Positions 59,697-64,000 of a stretch of 64,000 nucleotides of DNA are shown here, in pieces (position 1 is the stretch's first letter; each line of letters opens with the position of its first letter). The notes under the pieces are model-generated. The model was not told the origin of the DNA. It did not search any database and saw only the letters and a list, made by a program, of their open reading frames with translations. The DNA lies in assembly GCA_028554645.1 (NCBI GenBank), contig JAQOOI010000075.1, positions 620,001 to 684,000 on the forward strand, written 5' to 3'. The stretch is from Omphalotus guepiniiformis (lineage: Eukaryota > Basidiomycota > Agaricomycetes > Agaricales > Omphalotaceae). A program made the translations under genes and the position numbers.

Positions 59697-60360
59697 ATGT
59701 CGTCGCCTTCTCGACACACACTACGGCAACTGAAACTCATTGTCCCTGGAGGAGCGGTAGCATATCATTTTGGAACGTTTCAGCAATTGTGGTCGGTCGT
59801 CTATGGCACTGGGAAGGGCTGGGGACGGTATGTGTTCTCGCTGTTGTTTTTTAAATTCGCTCTAAGGTGTAAAAACTGTCCTATCAGCACCTCGGCACTT
59901 GCAGCGTTTGGCTCAGGCTTTACAACAATAGCACTCTTCATTTATGTGCTTCTGACACCATGGATTCGAGGAGTTGAACCCGATGTGCGTGCTTGTTCTC
60001 ATCTCGCTTTCAATAACGATTTACATGGATTATTGCAGTATTACTCATGGCGGGAATCCGGAATCCTATCTTCTGTCATTCCGGTGTGTCTCCAATGGGC
60101 ATTGTGCAACTAGCGTGGATATTAACACGAGTACAACAGCTGTTAACAGCGTCCATCGTTGTGGGCTGGTTACTTCTTGTTTTGACCCTAGGCCAATTCT
60201 CAAGTTCCGGATATGTCGCAGGCATTCTCGGTGGTATGCAGTTACCTCGATATAACATAGTGACATTCTTGACGCGTTCAACTTCCTAGCCTCGGCCATC
60301 TATGCGCTCATTTTTGGACTACTCGGTCTCATACCTGCACCCAAAGTTCGGCGAGCTTGA
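59697..60360 (+). CDS. Small membrane protein with about four TM helices, unknown
   Basis: Five exons give about 144 residues, with joins in frame: GGA CG|C ACC, CCC GAT|TAT TAC, ATT CCG|CTG TTA, GGT G|CC TCG. The sequence opens with a basic N-terminus and LIVPGGAVAYHFGTFQQLW. Four hydrophobic helices follow (ALAAFGSGFTTIALFIYVLL, a short SGILSSVIPLL, SIVVGWLLLVLTLGQF, ASAIYALIFGLLGLIP), ending in a basic tail. I do not recognise the family. It could be an ER or mitochondrial membrane protein. The consistent splicing and hydrophobic pattern argue for a real gene. Confidence 0.75.
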
Positions 60361-60704
60361 TGGAGGTTCGCTTTGCATCCTTGGGAGGGGGAGATGGACA
60401 TACTTATATCTAGACATGTACATAGGCTAAAAAAACAGACTATCTTGACCAGGTCGCACATGTGAATATGTACATGATTGAACAGCCCTAGTTCGTTAAA
60501 TAATTTAGGTGTTTGAACCGGCAGAACCGTCCTCGAACCAGGTATGAACGTTGAAAATGCACAATGAATTTTCGAACTTCAAAGCCTGACGATGAGTAAA
60601 TCGATGTACGCACGTGAGCGAGTCTCGGGAGCGCTGAGCTCAGCGTGTGTAGATCACTATATGCATAGCAATTCAGTGGCTTTCCTGTTCCATCCACTAC
60701 TCCA
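60361..60704. other. Intergenic region
   Basis: 344 bp between two (+) genes; nothing recognised. Confidence 0.5.
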
Positions 60705-61819
60705 ATGTATAGCGGCTATGGCACTCCTCAGCCCGCCAATAATCCGTTCGTAACCGATCCCACCAACGCTCAAAACCGATTCCCTGACATCTCCAGCACA
60801 TCGAGTTCTCCTGATCCACATAACGCTCAGTTCACCTCCTGGTTGCAGCCAGGAGGATCGAACGGTATCCAAACTCAACAGCAGACTGGGATATATCAGC
60901 AGCAGTACCAACCGCAATCCCAGTTCCCGCAGCAGCAGCAGCAGCAGCAGCAGTTTAGCGGCGGATACAACCCTGCCGGTGCAGGATACTTGGCTCCGCA
61001 GCAGACCAGCCAGTTCCAACCAACCAGTGGATTTGGGCAGCAGTTGCTTGGTCAATTGAACGGAACCGGTGGTGGATATAGTTATTTGAATGGGCAGAGT
61101 TCTGCGTCGTCTCAGACGAGTTATAATCCTGCGCAGCAGCAGCTCCAGAATAATCCGGGCTACATACCACAGCTAGATCCGTATGCGTCTCTCGGACAAG
61201 GATGGGACGGTTCGAATAACAATCAGAGTCAACAATCGTCTGTCCAAACTCCCACTGCCATATCACCACAACCGAGCGCGGTTACTACCACATCCCGATC
61301 GGTATCGGGTGTATTACATCCTCGGGAACATATTAAAAAGTATAAAGCAGAACTTGAAAGTTGGGATGGGTATTCATGGAAACAGTTACTCAACTCTTTT
61401 GATGAGCTCAAGATAGCGTGGCAGAACAGAAAGAGGGAGATCGAGGCTAAGGCTAGCGAGCTGCTCGTTCAGCTCCAGTATGGCGGAGGGGGATATTATG
61501 CCGCTCAGATTCAACAAGAGGGGTCACGGTTGCAGGCGGTCTGTCCCACTCTATTTATACCGCTGTCTGTCCTAATACTCTTACCAGCTATCGAAAGAGG
61601 CCGAATCTCATGCTGGTACGTTGATTGTGTGGCATGTTTTCATCTTAGCATGTTCTAATTCATATTCTATCAGACTCAGTCGCGGCTTCATCGTTCCAAA
61701 TGCACGAAGTTTATCAGAATTATCGCAGATCTGGCGATGCTGCAAGTAAGCGTCGAGTGCGAGAAGCATCGAACGCGGCGTTGCAAAGTCTCCCAGACTG
61801 GCCCTCACAAGGCTATTGA
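60705..61819 (+). CDS. Gln-rich protein with a C-terminal helical domain, unknown
   Basis: Three exons; introns are 61535 to about 61586 and 61617 to about 61672. The N-terminal 200 residues are Gln/Asn/Gly/Ser-rich and prion-like, with an eight-Gln run. The C-terminal 110 residues (HIKKYKAELESWDGYSWKQ, FDELKIAWQNRKREIEAKA, then KRRVREASNAALQSLPDWP) are a predicted helical domain that looks conserved in style. The stop is at 61817-61819. I do not recognise the family; such an architecture is common in RNA-binding or vesicle-coat adaptor proteins, but that is inference. Confidence 0.8.
60930..60953 (+). repeat. (CAG)8 polyglutamine tract
   Basis: Eight uninterrupted CAG codons within the Gln-rich protein, a likely length-variable site. 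Confidence 0.85.
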
Positions 61820-62116
61820 TTCTCCCAGTCATTCTTCATAAGGGGTGATTGTGACGTCGTATTATATTCCTGGTACATATCACGGACTGGGTTGTATTAA
61901 ATATGTGTTCATCAGTGCTTTCCTTATCATGTATCTTCCGAAAATCATAGTACAGTAAGTCACTGCGTTTTGTATAAGGTATCAAATATACTGTGCAAGC
62001 CAGATGGTATAATATATAAATGTACATTGCAGCATCGTCCTTACCGCATCTTCACCGACCAAACGGGATATCATCAGGCAATATATAGTCTATAATACGG
62101 TCCATGAATTTGGGTA

Positions 62117-64000
62117 TCACGAACAGGGATTAGGAAACAATCTAGCAGTGGGATCTTGCGGTATCCAGCCGCCTTGTAAACCTTTCTGGTAGCTCCACTC
62201 ATCCGCATTCTCTGCCTGTAAAAAAGGGGGTAAGCTTTCGAGGAATAGTGTATGACTAGGTCGGTAGCTGACCTTCCACGCCCAAAATATCTGAAGCGAG
62301 CAAAGTTGAGTTGAAATGTTTATAATAAGACAGACAAATGAAATAACTCGCCCATCCCTGGACACTTTCTCCAATGTCAGTCTGTGCTTCCCAATATCTG
62401 CAACTCACCGGATGAGAAAAGGCTCCGCCATCAAGAGTCGCACTCACTGTCGTAAGAAACTCATGTAGTCATCCGAGAACGAGGAATAGTTGCCAGTCCA
62501 CCCAGTACACGAACCATTTGGCGGTGCGCCTGTGATGGAATTATCCCACCGAGCGCCGATACCTCGTCCGTTAAGCCATTTGGCACAATCAGTAGGAGCA
62601 TTTGACCATTCTCCAACGATAGTCCAGATATTCGAAGATGCAAAGGAGGTCAAAGTGCTTTTGAGGCCGCAAGTAAACTAACGAAGCAAGAGAAGTGAGG
62701 AGGGACTTAGAAGGCGAATGCTGCACTTACCGAGAGGTGCTGCTGAAATGTACGTGCCAACTCCGGGTCACTGAATATCTGGTATTGATGCTATGTTTAA
62801 TTCCCGGGTCAGCACTAGAGAAACAGAGACGAACAAATTTTCGTGCTCACACTGTCCATTATGACCCCTTGTGCGCTCGGTGCAGTGAGGAACCCGGTCC
62901 AACTCTATGATATGTAAGCTAATGATTCAAAGCGGAGCTTTGCAACGCGAACCTGAACTCCAAGGAATGCATCTCCAATCATGATCTTCAGTCCACTACT
63001 AGCCACGTCTCTAACTGCATTATAGCCGTCGGACCAGTACTGTCTCGTCACATTAGCAAAAGTGGTTGAAAGAAATCCAGCTGCTTCGTTCAAGAGCTCT
63101 AAAACATCAATCATCCCTCCGATTTCTTTGGCGATGAATGCCACCGTGTCCAGCGTGCGCGTCACATTGTCCGCGTTCAGTGCCCACTGTGGATTCGAAG
63201 TACGCTGCCCTGAATTGTCGTAGCCGTTTTGAGATCCGGGGGCTCCGTGCAGGTCAAGTATGACGTGTATATCGTGCGCTGCTGCCCAATTCAAGGCTCG
63301 TAGGAGATACGGCCACGCTCCTGGTATGTAAGGCGACACAGAGGTGCTCATGTTGGTATCTGACGACGTTAATGGAACAGACCAATATCCGAGGGGTATC
63401 CTGACGAGTGAATGAAAGACGTCAAAATTCAAGAATAGAAATCTCGACCCAAGGATTGTACCTAACATGATTCAACCCGGCTGCCTTGATCGCAATGAAA
63501 TCGTCCTCGTTAATCCACTAACGAAGGGACAAATCTATTAGTGTGGTATCTATTAGTGTGAAAACGATCAGGAGACTAACAGTGTTCCAATGATTTTGTA
63601 ACATCTGCAACGTGTCATTGAAGTTTGTCTTTTGACCCAGCGTGAATTCGTCTACTATGGTATCGTCGCTGGTGTTTTCAAATATACTTGGGGTGATCCA
63701 TGGCTGCGAATTGTGTCAAACCCAATAGTTATGACCAGGTCGCACTATCCCTTACCTCCAGCACGAACCACCCGCCTCTAAACGACAGATATCCGTTAGC
63801 AAAATCGGAGTTAATGATTTGCGTTCGCTTACAAGTTGACACCTCTAATGGTTTGGTTTCCATAACTGAACGGCGTTCGTGACGGCGTCGGACTCGTTCT
63901 GCTACTTGTCGGAGTTGTAGAGGCATATTGCGGGGGCTGCACCACACTCGTTGGAATGGATGTAGTGCTGGCAATGTCGTTGTTAAGCTGAAGCCGACAT
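62117..64000 (-). CDS. GH5 exo-beta-1,3-glucanase (5' partial)
   Basis: The gene starts beyond the right edge; the frame is open to 64000. It is a glycoside hydrolase family 5 (subfamily 9 type) enzyme cleaving beta-1,3-glucan in wall remodelling. The visible N-terminal part is Ser/Thr/Pro-rich (a linker or stalk) and leads into [20 protein letters not shown]. Further motifs are [23 protein letters not shown], the acid/base Glu in [16 protein letters not shown], and the nucleophile Glu in IVGEWSNAP, then [21 protein letters not shown] near the end. The stop is at 62117-62119. One exon is 22 nt (63756-63777). The Ser/Thr-rich N-terminus suggests a type II membrane-anchored form, as in some fungal exoglucanases, but the anchor itself is outside the window. 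Confidence 0.9.

Overview
The window is nuclear DNA from a filamentous basidiomycete, most likely a mushroom-forming Agaricomycete. Genes are closely packed on both strands and broken by many short introns, mostly 40-65 bp. The products are fungal: Mif2/CENP-C with a cupin, Med19, a Cox4-type subunit, a type I metacaspase, fused Urk1 uridine kinase/UPRT, a VCX1-type exchanger, an eqolisin protease and basidiomycete-type secreted Cys/Ser-rich proteins. I recognised no rRNA, tRNA, transposon or CRISPR. Exon structures were built by hand from splice signals plus reading-frame continuity. Most CDS totals that I summed came out as whole codons.

Layout. 0-8.1 kb: the 3' part of an uncharacterised coiled-coil protein (+), a secreted glutamic peptidase (+), and the divergent pair MTU1 mitochondrial tRNA thiouridylase (-) / CENP-C (+). 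8.8-15.3 kb: MED19, an MFS transporter and an Hsp20-like protein, all (-). 16.8-28.7 kb: an Srs2/UvrD helicase, a 1495-residue disordered nuclear-type protein and an MFS sugar transporter, all (-). 29.3-38.5 kb: metacaspase (+), Ppn2-like metallophosphatase (-), CE1 esterase (+), AIG2/GGCT-like protein (-) and CTU2 tRNA thiolation protein (+). 38.8-47.5 kb: uridine kinase (+), rhamnogalacturonan acetylesterase-like SGNH hydrolase (+), Ca2+/H+ exchanger (-) and Cox4 (+). 49.7-59.5 kb: two paralogous secreted Cys/Ser-rich protein genes (+), the first carrying a triplicated exon-intron module, on either side of an adenylate-forming A-T-R reductase (-). 59.7-64 kb: a small 4-TM protein (+), a Q-rich protein (+), and a GH5 exo-beta-1,3-glucanase (-) that runs off the right edge.

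The genes do not form one pathway. Themes that recur are tRNA wobble-uridine 2-thiolation (MTU1 for mitochondria, CTU2 for cytosol), secreted or wall-active hydrolases (eqolisin, CE1, SGNH, GH5), and a possible small-molecule locus around the A-T-R reductase. The most unusual features are an 8-nt microexon in the sugar transporter, other very small exons in the metacaspase, the exon-intron triplication, inferred GC-AG introns in the secreted-protein family, and an MTU1 splice junction that does not fit canonical rules.
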